Of a stretch of 64,000 nucleotides of DNA, positions 27,037 to 35,632 are shown piece after piece (within the stretch, counting starts at the first letter, position 1; each line of letters starts with the position of its first letter). Where the stretch lies: contig CAYPGR010000002.1 of assembly GCA_964410505.1 (NCBI GenBank), positions 1 through 64,000 of the forward strand. The letters are read 5' to 3'. The notes beneath the pieces are model-generated. The model saw only the letters and a program-made list of their open reading frames with translations, did not search any database and was not told the origin of the DNA. Both the position numbers and the translations under genes were made by a program. Source of the DNA: UBA1361 sp041656375 (GTDB taxonomy: Bacteria; Bacillota_I; Bacilli_A; RFN20; CAG-826).

Positions 27037-27897
27037 TTATTTATGTGCATCAATCTTGAGGTTAAAGCCCATGCCAATTGTTCCTGGTCCTGCGTGGGCA
27101 CAAACGTTAATAGAAATTGGACGGACAGTCAAAGTATATTCCGGAAAATGTTCATTAAAGAATGATTTAACAAGTTCAAGGTTACTTGGGAGTGTGGCAA
27201 ATTGTAGAATTTCAATGGTGTACTTATCAGGTGTATAACCGCGGCTTTTTAAATCATTTAATTGTTCAAGAAGCGCCTTCTTTAGATTTCGAGTGGTCCC
27301 TTTTTTTCCGATTTCACCTTTTTCAAAAGTAAGAATCGGTCGTAAACCAATAAAGTTACCAATTAAGGCGACTGCGGGTGAGACCCGACCACCATTTTTA
27401 AGATAAGTTAAGGACTCAGGAATAAATAGCGCGTATTCGGTATCGACGCGGTCTTTAAACCGATTGCCGATTTCTTCTAATGTTGCCCCTTCATCCCGCC
27501 ATTTTTTAGCCGCAAGGACATGATTGGCCATAAAGTGGCAAACAGACGAAGAGTTCAGTACGAGTACGCGATCGCCATATAACTCCTGGCACATTTTAGT
27601 GAAAAGATCATACATTGAAGAAAGTTTTTGCGAAATGGTGAAATGAACCACATGGTCATAACCTGCGGCAAAAATTTTATCAAAGTATTGTTCAATTTCA
27701 TAAGGGGTTGGGGTTGAGGTAGAAATGCGGCGATTGGCACGCATAAAATTAATCAGTTCCTCTTTGGTAATATCAATATCATCATGATATTCTTTGCCAT
27801 CCACGATGACGTTTAAAGGCATGACGTAGATGCCTAGCTCTGTCGCCTCCCGTTGGGTAATGGCGAGGGTTGAATCGGCGCTAATTGCTATTTTCAT
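27037..27897 (-). CDS. DegV/FakB-family fatty-acid-binding protein, second copy
   Basis: 286 residues. DegV landmarks: IAISADSTLAI at the start, RISTSTPTPYEIEQYF near residue 56, SLTYLKNGGRVSPAVALIGN near 165 and the C-terminal INVCAHAGPGTIGMGF that holds the fatty acid carboxylate. It differs clearly from the first copy at 23482, so the two may select different acyl chains, as FakB1 and FakB2 do. It lies between DUF5714 and thymidine kinase on the minus strand. Confidence 0.92.
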   Translation of the reverse strand: MKIAISADSTLAITQREATELGIYVMPLNVIVDGKEYHDDIDITKEELINFMRANRRISTSTPTPYEIEQYFDKIFAAGYDHVVHFTISQKLSSMYDLFTKMCQELYGDRVLVLNSSSVCHFMANHVLAAKKWRDEGATLEEIGNRFKDRVDTEYALFIPESLTYLKNGGRVSPAVALIGNFIGLRPILTFEKGEIGKKGTTRNLKKALLEQLNDLKSRGYTPDKYTIEILQFATLPSNLELVKSFFNEHFPEYTLTVRPISINVCAHAGPGTIGMGFNLKIDAHK

Positions 27898-27951
27898 ATT
27901 ATTTTCTCTCTTTGTTTTATTATAGTCTATTTAAAGCCATTTTTTGAATAA

Positions 27952-27981
27952 ATAAAAATGCCATCTTATTGGTAGCATTTT
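27952..27981 (-). terminator. Terminator after thymidine kinase gene
   Basis: On the minus strand AAAATGC and GCATTTT pair around a 13-base loop, followed by a T-rich tail. It lies 18 bases past the tdk stop. Confidence 0.65.
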
Positions 27982-27998
27982 ATTAATTAATAAATGGG

Positions 27999-28589
27999 TT
28001 ATCGTTTTGGTTTGTTGTAAACAATATGATGTTGCCGGGAACGCGGCTCGTAGGATTCGCTTGCACCGATCAGGACAATGGGGTCATCATAGGATGCCGG
28101 CTTACCGTCAATGAGACGTTGGGTTCGGGTTGCAGGTTCTCCGCTCACAACACAAATGGCAGTTAGTTTAGTCACGCTTTCGGCGAGGGCAAGAAGAAAA
28201 GGCATTGGACCAAATGGCTCACCACGGAAATCATTATCTAATCCGCCAATAATCACGCGCTTACCAGCGTCCGCAAGTTCATTCACAACATGAATGATAT
28301 CGAAGTCGAAAAATTGTGCTTCATCTATGACGACAGCATGAGTCGTTACTTGCACTAAATCTAGAATATCCCGGGCTTTTTCAACATTGATGGCTTCAGT
28401 TGAACTTTTATTATGGGAAACAATGTAATCTTCTGCGTAGCGATTATCAATTTTAGGTTTAAAGACTAAAACGTTTTTCTTTGCGTAATGGAGACGACGG
28501 ACCCGGCGAATAATTTCTTCAGTTTTACCTGCAAACATCGGACCACAAATGACTTCGATTGATCCCCCTCGACGCGTTTCTTCAACCAT
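27999..28589 (-). CDS. tdk: Thymidine kinase, type II, zinc cysteines lost
   Basis: 196 residues. Phosphorylates thymidine for salvage. The P-loop GPMFAGKTEE is near residue 16, the DEAQFF motif with the catalytic Glu near 90, and GGLDNDFRGEPFGPM, the lasso region, near 115. Type II kinases normally hold a structural zinc with two CxxC-like pairs. Here the first pair is C-V-V-S and the second reads YEPRSRQHH, leaving one of four cysteines. The active-site parts look intact, so it is probably functional without zinc. GGGAGG precedes the start. Salvage fits with the two surface nucleases in this window. Confidence 0.93.
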   Translation of the reverse strand: MVEETRRGGSIEVICGPMFAGKTEEIIRRVRRLHYAKKNVLVFKPKIDNRYAEDYIVSHNKSSTEAINVEKARDILDLVQVTTHAVVIDEAQFFDFDIIHVVNELADAGKRVIIGGLDNDFRGEPFGPMPFLLALAESVTKLTAICVVSGEPATRTQRLIDGKPASYDDPIVLIGASESYEPRSRQHHIVYNKPKR

Positions 28590-28752
28590 ATAATACCTCC
28601 CAATTCATCATGTCCAATTATATATGTTTTATGGCGACACTCAAATCAAAGTGATGGGAAATAGACACAAAAGGGAAAGTCGCAATTGTTGATATTCTCG
28701 GAACTAAGTGAAGATTGATTTCCCCTCATTATTCACGCTGAAAGATGTATAG

Positions 28753-28758
28753 TATAAT
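28753..28758 (+). promoter_or_regulatory. -10 box of tex
   Basis: TATAAT 20 bases upstream of the ATG chosen for tex. The upstream in-frame ATG at 28745 lies before it, which supports the 28778 start. No clear -35. Confidence 0.5.
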
Positions 28759-28777
28759 GGAAAAACGAGGTAAATAT

Positions 28778-30919
28778 ATGGATATTATAAAACGAATCGC
28801 AGAGGGGTTAAATTTAAAACTGACGCAAGTAAAGGCTGCTGTTGGCCTTTTGGATGAAGGAAGTACCATCCCCTTTATCGCGCGTTATCGTAAAGAAGTG
28901 ACGGACAATTTAACGGACACAGATTTACGCGATTTAAGTGTTAAATTAGAATATCTCCGTAATCTAGAAGACCGGATGGTGACCGTTATTGGTTCAATCA
29001 CTGAACAAAATAAATTGACACCTGATCTCTTATCGCAAATCGAAAATGTGCAAACACTTAGTGAACTTGAAGACATCTATCGGCCCTATAAGCCTAAACG
29101 TAAGACACGGGCAAGTATCGCTAAAGACCGCGGGTTAGAGCCGTTAGCGTTTTATTTAAAAGTAGGGAAAAAAGACGGCAATTCAAACGCTTATTTTGAA
29201 AGCTTTATCAATGAAGAATTGGGTGTTAATAGCGTTGAAGATGCCATCGCTGGAGCACTCGATATCATCGCTGAAGAGATTAGTGATCAAGCCAAATATC
29301 GTAGTTTTATTAAAAAGTTAATCGTTCAGGAAGGTTTTATTTTATCTAAAGAAGTATCCAAAGATGAAAAAGATACGTTTGGCCAATATAAGGACTATAA
29401 AGAAAAGATTAATACCATTCCGCCACACCGCATCCTAGCGATCTATCGCGGGGAGAAATTAAAATTATTGAAAGTATCGCTTTCCTACGATGAAGAAAGA
29501 ATGGTCTCGTTTATTAGTCGTGATTATTTGGTGACTAATGCTTATTCTTCGCTTCTTGAAAGCGCAATTAAAGATGCTTTAAAACGCTTGGTGTTACCTT
29601 CGGTAGAAAATGAAATCCGTCAAGATTTATTCGAAAAAGCCGAAGATAGCTCGCTTATTATTTTTAAGAAGAACTTGAGTGCTTTATTACTCTATCCACC
29701 GCTAAAAAATAAAGTAATCCTTGGCTTTGACCCTGGGTTTCGAACGGGTTGTAAATATGCGCTTGTCAATGAACGAGGCATGATGGTTGATGTCGGGGTT
29801 GTCAATTTAACAGCTGGTTCTCATCACGAGGTTGAACGGGCAAGACATGAAATTATTCGTTTACTTAAAAGTAATCGCATTGACTACATTGCCCTTGGAA
29901 ATGGCACTGCCTCACGGGAAAGTGAAGTGGAATTAAGACAGATTATTGAAGAGAATCACTTCGATACCAAGTTATTTATTGTTAATGAAAGCGGGGCGTC
30001 AGTTTATAGTGCCTCAAAACTTGCCGAAGAAGAATTTCCTGATTTAACAGTCGAAAAAAGAAGTGCCATTTCGCTGGCACGTCGGGTTCAAGATCCTTTG
30101 AGTGAACTCGTTAAAATTGATCCGAAAGCAATCGGCGTTGGCCAATATCAACACGATATGAATCAATCAAAATTAACCGCGGCGTTAAATGGCGTTGTTG
30201 AAGATGCCGTTAATCGTGTCGGAGTGACCCTTAACAATGCCTCAGTTGCACTCTTAAGTTATGTCGCGGGTATTAATAAAACCATCGCGGCTAATATTAT
30301 TGAGTATAACCATGAAAACGGGGGGTTTAAATCCCGTATGGAATTAAAAAAGGTGAAAAAACTGGGTGAAAAAGCTTTTACCCAATGCGCGGGTTTCTTA
30401 AGGATTTACGACGGCGTTGAACCGCTCGATATGACTGCGATCCATCCTGAATCATATGACGTGGCGCGTTATATTCTTAAAACACTTAAGATCGACTTAA
30501 AACTAACGAGTGTCGACGATAAAGAACACCTCCTTGAGGGCCTAGATCGACATTTCATTAAAGAAAAGTTTGCAATCGGTGACGCGACTTTACATGATAT
30601 TATCGAAGAAATTAAAAGGCCAGGGCGCGATATTCGTGATGATATCGAAATTGTAAGTTTGAATCACACGGTAAAAGAAATGAAGGATCTAAAAGAAGGG
30701 ATGATTCTCCAAGGAACAGTGCGGAATATTATGGATTTTGGTATGTTTGTGGATATTAACGTTCACCAAGATGGCCTTGTCCATATTTCTGAAGTTGCAA
30801 ACACCTTCGTTAAGGATATCAGTAGTCTTTATGCAATTAACGATATCGTCAAAGTGAAAGTGATTGGTCTAGATTTAACTAAAAAACGCATTAGCTTGTC
30901 CATAAAACAAGCAAAGTAA
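28778..30919 (+). CDS. tex: Tex/YhgF RNA-binding protein
   Basis: 713 residues from ATG 28778, seven bases after GAGG. Order of parts: N-terminal helical Tex region with the family signature GSTIPFIARYRKE (about residues 34-46); a YqgF/RuvC-like domain beginning LGFDPGFRTGCKYALV (about 316); a helix-hairpin-helix region (VGQYQHDMNQ, ALSYVAGIN, NGGFKSRMELKKVKKLG); and a C-terminal S1 RNA-binding domain starting LKEGMILQGTVRNIMDFG (about 635). It binds RNA or nucleic acid and influences transcription and translation. An AlkD-like gene follows 11 bases later and is probably co-transcribed. Confidence 0.96.
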   Translation: MDIIKRIAEGLNLKLTQVKAAVGLLDEGSTIPFIARYRKEVTDNLTDTDLRDLSVKLEYLRNLEDRMVTVIGSITEQNKLTPDLLSQIENVQTLSELEDIYRPYKPKRKTRASIAKDRGLEPLAFYLKVGKKDGNSNAYFESFINEELGVNSVEDAIAGALDIIAEEISDQAKYRSFIKKLIVQEGFILSKEVSKDEKDTFGQYKDYKEKINTIPPHRILAIYRGEKLKLLKVSLSYDEERMVSFISRDYLVTNAYSSLLESAIKDALKRLVLPSVENEIRQDLFEKAEDSSLIIFKKNLSALLLYPPLKNKVILGFDPGFRTGCKYALVNERGMMVDVGVVNLTAGSHHEVERARHEIIRLLKSNRIDYIALGNGTASRESEVELRQIIEENHFDTKLFIVNESGASVYSASKLAEEEFPDLTVEKRSAISLARRVQDPLSELVKIDPKAIGVGQYQHDMNQSKLTAALNGVVEDAVNRVGVTLNNASVALLSYVAGINKTIAANIIEYNHENGGFKSRMELKKVKKLGEKAFTQCAGFLRIYDGVEPLDMTAIHPESYDVARYILKTLKIDLKLTSVDDKEHLLEGLDRHFIKEKFAIGDATLHDIIEEIKRPGRDIRDDIEIVSLNHTVKEMKDLKEGMILQGTVRNIMDFGMFVDINVHQDGLVHISEVANTFVKDISSLYAINDIVKVKVIGLDLTKKRISLSIKQAK

Positions 30920-30930
30920 AGGTAAACATC

Positions 30931-31566
30931 ATGATTTACGAACAAACAAAGGCGCGATTAGCAACCACTAAAAAACTCAATACGGCGGCGATTGATCAAA
31001 TTGCTAAAGAGTATCTAAAAGACGCTGTTGATGTCACCAGTTTATATCCTTATCTTAAAGAGAGTGGTGCGATCCATCGGATCTATTTTGTTGTTTCGCT
31101 TAATAGAATCAAATCATTTGAAGCGCAACTAACTTTTATTGAGGAGCATTTTGCTTTTCTAAATGATTGGTGGCACGTTGATTTATTACTCCAACTACTG
31201 CGTCCCGCTCCCTCGTTTGAATATGTCTTTAATAAAGCTAAAGATTATGTTTTATCAGCACTGCCCTTTGTTCGGCGGTGGGGATATGTCATCTTTTTAA
31301 GTGGTCATCAGAAAAATAGTTTGCATACGAAAGAGATTATTTCCTTGATGAAAAATGATGATGCTTATTATGTGCAAATGGGGATGGCCTGGCTCCTTGC
31401 AGATTTAGCAGTGTATAATCCTGAAGTTGTCCTTGATTATATTGGAAAACCACGCCTTCAATATGCCATTATCGGTAAAGCCATTCAAAAAATTTGTGAT
31501 TCATATCGCATTAGCGAGTTAGTTAAAATGCGTGCAAAAGAGTTACGTGTGCTTTATAAAAAGTAG
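30931..31566 (+). CDS. AlkD-like DNA alkylation repair protein
   Basis: 211 residues made of HEAT-like alpha helical repeats. Motifs resembling AlkD include EEHFAFLNDWWHVDLLLQLL (about residue 70), FVRRWGYVIFL (about 112) and YYVQMGMAWLLADLAVYNP (about 148). AlkD-type glycosylases recognise positively charged alkylated bases by trapping the duplex in the HEAT concave surface. It is shorter than the ~235 residues of typical AlkD. Substrate range is not predictable. It follows tex by 11 bases and converges with pnuC, 4 bases apart. Confidence 0.8.
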   Translation: MIYEQTKARLATTKKLNTAAIDQIAKEYLKDAVDVTSLYPYLKESGAIHRIYFVVSLNRIKSFEAQLTFIEEHFAFLNDWWHVDLLLQLLRPAPSFEYVFNKAKDYVLSALPFVRRWGYVIFLSGHQKNSLHTKEIISLMKNDDAYYVQMGMAWLLADLAVYNPEVVLDYIGKPRLQYAIIGKAIQKICDSYRISELVKMRAKELRVLYKK

Positions 31567-31570
31567 CTAA

Positions 31571-32290
31571 TTATTCTAAAGCTTGTTTTCGTTCCATTTT
31601 TGACCAACTAAAAAATGCATTGAGGTCATTGAAAAGAAACACGAGAAAGCAAAGAACCATCGGCAAGTATGAAAGTGATTCTATCGTGGCGAGAACCCAT
31701 AAGATAATCAGTACAATATCATTAAAAGCATAAGCGACAGCGTAGTACTTTGAACGATAAAAAGTAAACATCGAAGCAATAAAGCTTGTGGTGATTGAAA
31801 TCGTGCTAATAAGTAAGTTTGGGGTTTTGAATGCCCTTAAGATAAAGAAGAAGATCAAGGTGACAATAGGTGCCGTTAAAAAGATGAAGAGGATTTTCCC
31901 TTTGCTCATCTTACCTACCTTTATTTGACTGACACCTGCGTTCAGCGGATTTTTTAACCAAATATAAGTGGCAAACAAGGCACTTGGAAGGGTCATGAAA
32001 ACATAGGTGATCATTTCCCCATAATATTTAAAATTGTAGGCTACAAAGGCATACCCTAAACTAAAAACAATCGACAAAATTTGCCCAAAAGGCTCACCCT
32101 TCGATAAATAGACTAAAGCTGTGACGCCAATAAGGGAAGTCGCTAAGTTTAAATAATCATTCCCACTAATAAGAAAAGAGAACGTGATGAGAATGGCTGA
32201 CACTAACCAAATATAAATATCTTTGCGGTCTAGGACATAGATTAGATTTTTCTTTTTCAACTGCTGGACCTCATTTGTCTTTTTAATCAT
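31571..32290 (-). CDS. pnuC: PnuC-type NAD precursor transporter
   Basis: 239 residues with about seven or eight membrane helices. Family features: YLNLATSLIGVTALVYLSKGEPFGQ near residue 45, AYNFKYYGEMITYVFMTLPSA near 85 and the acidic C-terminal ending WSKMERKQALE. PnuC proteins carry nicotinamide riboside by facilitated diffusion; related Pnu proteins take thiamine or riboflavin. No NAD or thiamine riboswitch was seen before it. A weak AAGAAGTGAG lies upstream. Convergent with the AlkD-like gene. Confidence 0.8.
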   Translation of the reverse strand: MIKKTNEVQQLKKKNLIYVLDRKDIYIWLVSAILITFSFLISGNDYLNLATSLIGVTALVYLSKGEPFGQILSIVFSLGYAFVAYNFKYYGEMITYVFMTLPSALFATYIWLKNPLNAGVSQIKVGKMSKGKILFIFLTAPIVTLIFFFILRAFKTPNLLISTISITTSFIASMFTFYRSKYYAVAYAFNDIVLIILWVLATIESLSYLPMVLCFLVFLFNDLNAFFSWSKMERKQALE

Positions 32291-32427
32291 TACTACTCAC
32301 TTCTTAAATAGCAGTAGGCTTTAGTAAGTATAACATGTTTGAGAGGGTTCACTTTCGGTAGCTCTTAAGTGCATTAATTGGAATCATCAGTCGAGATTTG
32401 ATACCATGAAAATGGAGGCAATCTTAT

Positions 32428-32793
32428 ATGAAACGAACCCTTAAGCTAATTATCGCCATTTGGTCTATTTTTATTAGTATTGATGAAGTGGTAACCTTTT
32501 TCTCAGGGCCATTATCACTGACCCGTTTTCCTTATGTCGCAGCCTTACTCCTTGTCACAGGCATCCTTTTACTCGTTCCTAGAATGGTTAAATACGAGAA
32601 AACATTCATGACGATCGCCCTCGTTTTCTTCGGTTATTTTACGGCGGTTGGGCTAATTGATTTTATACGTCATCTTGGTGATGTCGAACTTAAAGCTCTC
32701 TTTACTTATATTTTGACATCGATTAAAGCTGTCGTATTCTATCTTATTCCAGCTTCGTTAGCGGCGATGTATCTCTTTAGTAAAAAAGTCTAA
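32428..32793 (+). CDS. Small four-helix membrane protein, unknown
   Basis: 121 residues, almost entirely hydrophobic, with about four predicted membrane helices (near residues 7-25, 33-51, 58-80 and 92-115). Not recognised. GGAGG lies nine bases before the ATG, so translation is likely. Monocistronic: divergent from pnuC and closed by a clear terminator 46 bases downstream. Confidence 0.6.
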   Translation: MKRTLKLIIAIWSIFISIDEVVTFFSGPLSLTRFPYVAALLLVTGILLLVPRMVKYEKTFMTIALVFFGYFTAVGLIDFIRHLGDVELKALFTYILTSIKAVVFYLIPASLAAMYLFSKKV

Positions 32794-32838
32794 TCTAGTC
32801 TTTTTGATGGTCACTATTTCCTTTCCTAAATCACTCTG

Positions 32839-32876
32839 AAAAAGTCTTATTGTACCTAAAGCATAAGACTTTTTTT
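32839..32876 (+). terminator. Intrinsic terminator
   Basis: AAAAAGTCTTAT and ATAAGACTTTTTTT pair around a 12-base loop and end in a T-run. It closes the small membrane protein gene. Confidence 0.85.
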
Positions 32877-32891
32877 AACCCCCTTTTTCGT

Positions 32892-32897
32892 TATAAT
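32892..32897 (+). promoter_or_regulatory. -10 box before the reductase-lplA-pdh cluster
   Basis: TATAAT just after the preceding terminator and 25 bases before the next start codon. The -35 position overlaps the terminator T-run, so it is poor. Likely promoter for the reductase gene, and possibly lplA and pdhABCD. Confidence 0.5.
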
Positions 32898-32921
32898 AAA
32901 GGTGTCCAAAAGGGGGACATA

Positions 32922-33491
32922 ATGATGAAATCATTAATTATATTCACACACCCTTGGGACGGATCTTTTAACTACAAAGTGCTCGAAAGCGTCATCACTT
33001 CCTTACAAAATAAAGGCAATGAGGTGGACGTCATCGACTTAAATAAAGATGGGTACAATCCCGTAATGATGAGTGATGATCTACGACTTTTCGGGCGGGG
33101 AGACTATCATGATCCGCAAGCCAAGGCTTATGTCGAGCGATTAAAAACCGCCGATGAAATAATCTTAATCTACCCTATCTGGTGGTATGGAGAACCCGCG
33201 ATTCTAAGTGGATTTTTCGACAAGGTCTTTTTAAAGGGTCATGTCTATCATCAGGTCAATGGGTCTGAACTAGCCCCTCTTTTAGATATTAATAAAACGA
33301 CGGTAATTACGACGGCGTCGATCACTAAAGACGATTTCAAAGCTTATGGCGATCCAGTTAATTCACGACTCATTAATGGTATTTTCAAAACCGTTGGGAT
33401 TAACAATGCCGTTTGGCTTCATTGTCCAAGCGTCCATCAAGCACAGAGCCGTGACGTGTTTTTAGAAGAAGTAATGAGGCATTTTGCCTAG
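32922..33491 (+). CDS. Flavodoxin-fold NAD(P)H oxidoreductase (KefF/MdaB type)
   Basis: 189 residues from ATG 32922 (ATG 32925 equally possible) after AGGGGG. The longer frame reaching back to 32850 would begin inside a terminator and is rejected. SLIIFTHPWDGSFNYKVLE near the start forms the FMN phosphate loop region. IILIYPIWWYGEPAILSGFFDKVF (about 80-103) is the family signature of quinone reductases. KGHVYHQ follows. The enzyme would reduce quinones or similar compounds with FMN. lplA begins 18 bases after its stop, suggesting one transcript. Confidence 0.88.
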   Translation: MMKSLIIFTHPWDGSFNYKVLESVITSLQNKGNEVDVIDLNKDGYNPVMMSDDLRLFGRGDYHDPQAKAYVERLKTADEIILIYPIWWYGEPAILSGFFDKVFLKGHVYHQVNGSELAPLLDINKTTVITTASITKDDFKAYGDPVNSRLINGIFKTVGINNAVWLHCPSVHQAQSRDVFLEEVMRHFA

Positions 33492-33509
33492 AAATAAAGA
33501 GGTAAGCAT

Positions 33510-34493
33510 ATGATTCTTGTGAGACATCATCATGAAGGAAACTATGAACCATATTTCTATTTTGCCCTTGAAGATTATTTACTCAATGAAGTTTTAAAAG
33601 ATGGTGAATCTTACTTTTTTACTTGGGAAATCAAAGGGGTCGTGATTGGGAAAAATCAAATTATCGAAAATGAAGTTAATCTTGATTTTCTTAAAGCAAA
33701 TGATATTAAGTTATTCCGACGCCCAACCGGTGGCGGGACCGTCTATGCGGATGAAAATAATACGATGTTTTCAATGATTGCAAGACGTCAAGCTAACTTT
33801 AGTTTCAAGGAACATTTAAACCATATTATTAAAGCAGTAGAAAAACTTGGTGTTACCCTTGAATTCAGCGGACGTAATGACATCCTTTTCCAAGGAAAGA
33901 AAGTGTCAGGCAATGCCTTCTTACAAAATAAAAACGGCATGTTACTTCATGGCACCTTTTTATATGATGCCAATCTAGAAACAATGATTCGGTCGATTAC
34001 CCCGGATGATGAAAAATTGGTGAGTAAAGGGATTGAAAGTGTCCGGAGTCGGGTGACGAACCTCAAACCATATTTAGGTAGTATTACCCAGCGTCAATTG
34101 GTGGCGCATTTTGAAAAAGAAATTACCGATCAAGTTTACACCCTATCGGATGAGGAAGTCGCCATGCTTAAAGAACGCGCTAAAAAATATGCCTCAAAGG
34201 CATGGATTTACCATCAACAAGCGGCTTACACCAAGAGTTTAAAAGCGCGGATTGGTGGCGGACTATTTAATCTCCAACTTTTACTCCAAGAGGGAAAGAT
34301 TAAAGATTTCAACATTAGTGGCGATTTCTTTGAACTCCAACCGTTAACTGATTTCACACGGCAGTTTATCGATGTCTATTACAACAAAGAAAGTCTTGAT
34401 GCCTTGCTATCAACTATTAACCTTAACGATTACTTTCTTGACGTGAATAAAGAGAGCTTCATAAATTTACTCTATTCCGGGATAATCGAGTAA
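33510..34493 (+). CDS. lplA: Lipoate-protein ligase A
   Basis: 327 residues. It activates lipoate with ATP and attaches it to lysines of lipoyl domains. RRPTGGGTVYADENNTMFS (about residues 70-88) is the lipoate-binding signature. GRNDILFQGKKVSGNAFL (about 121-138) includes the catalytic Lys. A C-terminal accessory domain (about 250-327) is present, as in full-length LplA. It sits directly upstream of pdhABCD, so it most likely serves the E2 lipoyl domain encoded there. This means the cell depends on scavenged lipoate unless lipA and lipB lie elsewhere. GAGG precedes the ATG. Confidence 0.96.
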   Translation: MILVRHHHEGNYEPYFYFALEDYLLNEVLKDGESYFFTWEIKGVVIGKNQIIENEVNLDFLKANDIKLFRRPTGGGTVYADENNTMFSMIARRQANFSFKEHLNHIIKAVEKLGVTLEFSGRNDILFQGKKVSGNAFLQNKNGMLLHGTFLYDANLETMIRSITPDDEKLVSKGIESVRSRVTNLKPYLGSITQRQLVAHFEKEITDQVYTLSDEEVAMLKERAKKYASKAWIYHQQAAYTKSLKARIGGGLFNLQLLLQEGKIKDFNISGDFFELQPLTDFTRQFIDVYYNKESLDALLSTINLNDYFLDVNKESFINLLYSGIIE

Positions 34494-34542
34494 AGTGGAA
34501 GAATTTCCCGCCCCGACATTAAATACATAAGGAGGAAAAGAC

Positions 34543-35631
34543 ATGTTATTTAAGAAATATGACCCCCAAAAAGGTCAAATGTTAAAGATCTTGGATGAAA
34601 AAGCCAATATTGTGGCCAAAGACCTTGATCCAAAACTTGATAAAGAGACATTACTTAGAATGTATGAAGTAATGCATTTAGCGCGTGTAGCCGATATTAA
34701 AGCGCTTCAATTCCAACGCCAAGGACGGATGCTAACTTTCGCCCCAAACCGTGGCCAAGAGGCAACGCAAGTGGGTGCGATGGCGGCACTCGAACCAAAG
34801 GACTGGTTAAGTCCCGCGTTCCGTGAATTACCCGCCATGTTATATCGCGGTGTCCCGCTTGAAAATATATATTTATATTGGTACGGCAATGAATGGGGTA
34901 GCCACATTGACCCCGCCCTTCATACCTTACCAGTCAATATTATTATTGGTTCGCAAATTAACCACGCAGCAGGGATTGCCTATGCCAGTAAAATTCTTAA
35001 AAAAGGTGAAGTGGCCCTCGCTACAATTGGTGATGGTGGAACTTCACACGGTTTCTTCTATGAAGGCTTAAACTTTGCTGGATCTTATGATGCTCCGCTT
35101 GTGGTCTTAATTCAAAATAACCAATGGGCGATTAGTACTCCACGTAAAAAACAAACAAAAGCCGTTACTTTGGCGCAAAAAGCAGTTGCTTTTGGTATTC
35201 CAGGCATTCAAGTTGATGGCAATGATATTCTTGCCATGTATGTCGCTACGAAAGCGGCGGTTGATCATGCTCGTGCCGGCAATGGTCCGGTCTTAATTGA
35301 GGCCGTTACCTATCGTCTTGGAGCCCATACGACGAGTGATGATCCAACGATTTATCGGAGTAATGACGAAGTTGCGATTTGGGAAGCCAAAGAACCAATG
35401 ATTCGCTTTAAGAAATACCTTGAAGACCTTGGTTATTGGGATGATGCCCAAGAAGCTGCATTGGAAGTGAAACATAATGAGTATGTTAATGAAGTGTTTA
35501 AGAAAGTTGAAACCGAATTAGGGGCCGCTAAACTTGAAGATGTCTTTAAGTATACTTACGCCGAGATGACCCCCGCCCTTGAAGAACAACTTGAAGCATA
35601 TAAAGACTTCTTAGCAAAAGGAGGGAAATAA
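34543..35631 (+). CDS. pdhA: Pyruvate dehydrogenase E1 alpha subunit
   Basis: 362 residues. With PdhB it decarboxylates pyruvate using thiamine diphosphate. The ThDP/Mg motif begins IGDGGTSHGFFYEGLNFA (about residue 164) and continues to QNNQWAISTP. The N-terminal region holds RQGRMLTFAPNRGQEA. The phosphorylation loop region YRLGAHTTSDDPTIYR is present at about 260. AAGGAGG precedes the ATG. First of four tightly spaced pdh genes; the next begins 1 base after its stop. Confidence 0.97.
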   Translation: MLFKKYDPQKGQMLKILDEKANIVAKDLDPKLDKETLLRMYEVMHLARVADIKALQFQRQGRMLTFAPNRGQEATQVGAMAALEPKDWLSPAFRELPAMLYRGVPLENIYLYWYGNEWGSHIDPALHTLPVNIIIGSQINHAAGIAYASKILKKGEVALATIGDGGTSHGFFYEGLNFAGSYDAPLVVLIQNNQWAISTPRKKQTKAVTLAQKAVAFGIPGIQVDGNDILAMYVATKAAVDHARAGNGPVLIEAVTYRLGAHTTSDDPTIYRSNDEVAIWEAKEPMIRFKKYLEDLGYWDDAQEAALEVKHNEYVNEVFKKVETELGAAKLEDVFKYTYAEMTPALEEQLEAYKDFLAKGGK

Positions 35632-35632
35632 G

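Noticed and set aside
32294..32427. NAD or thiamine riboswitch upstream of pnuC
   Set aside because: No conserved core or multi-stem fold is visible in the divergent spacer.
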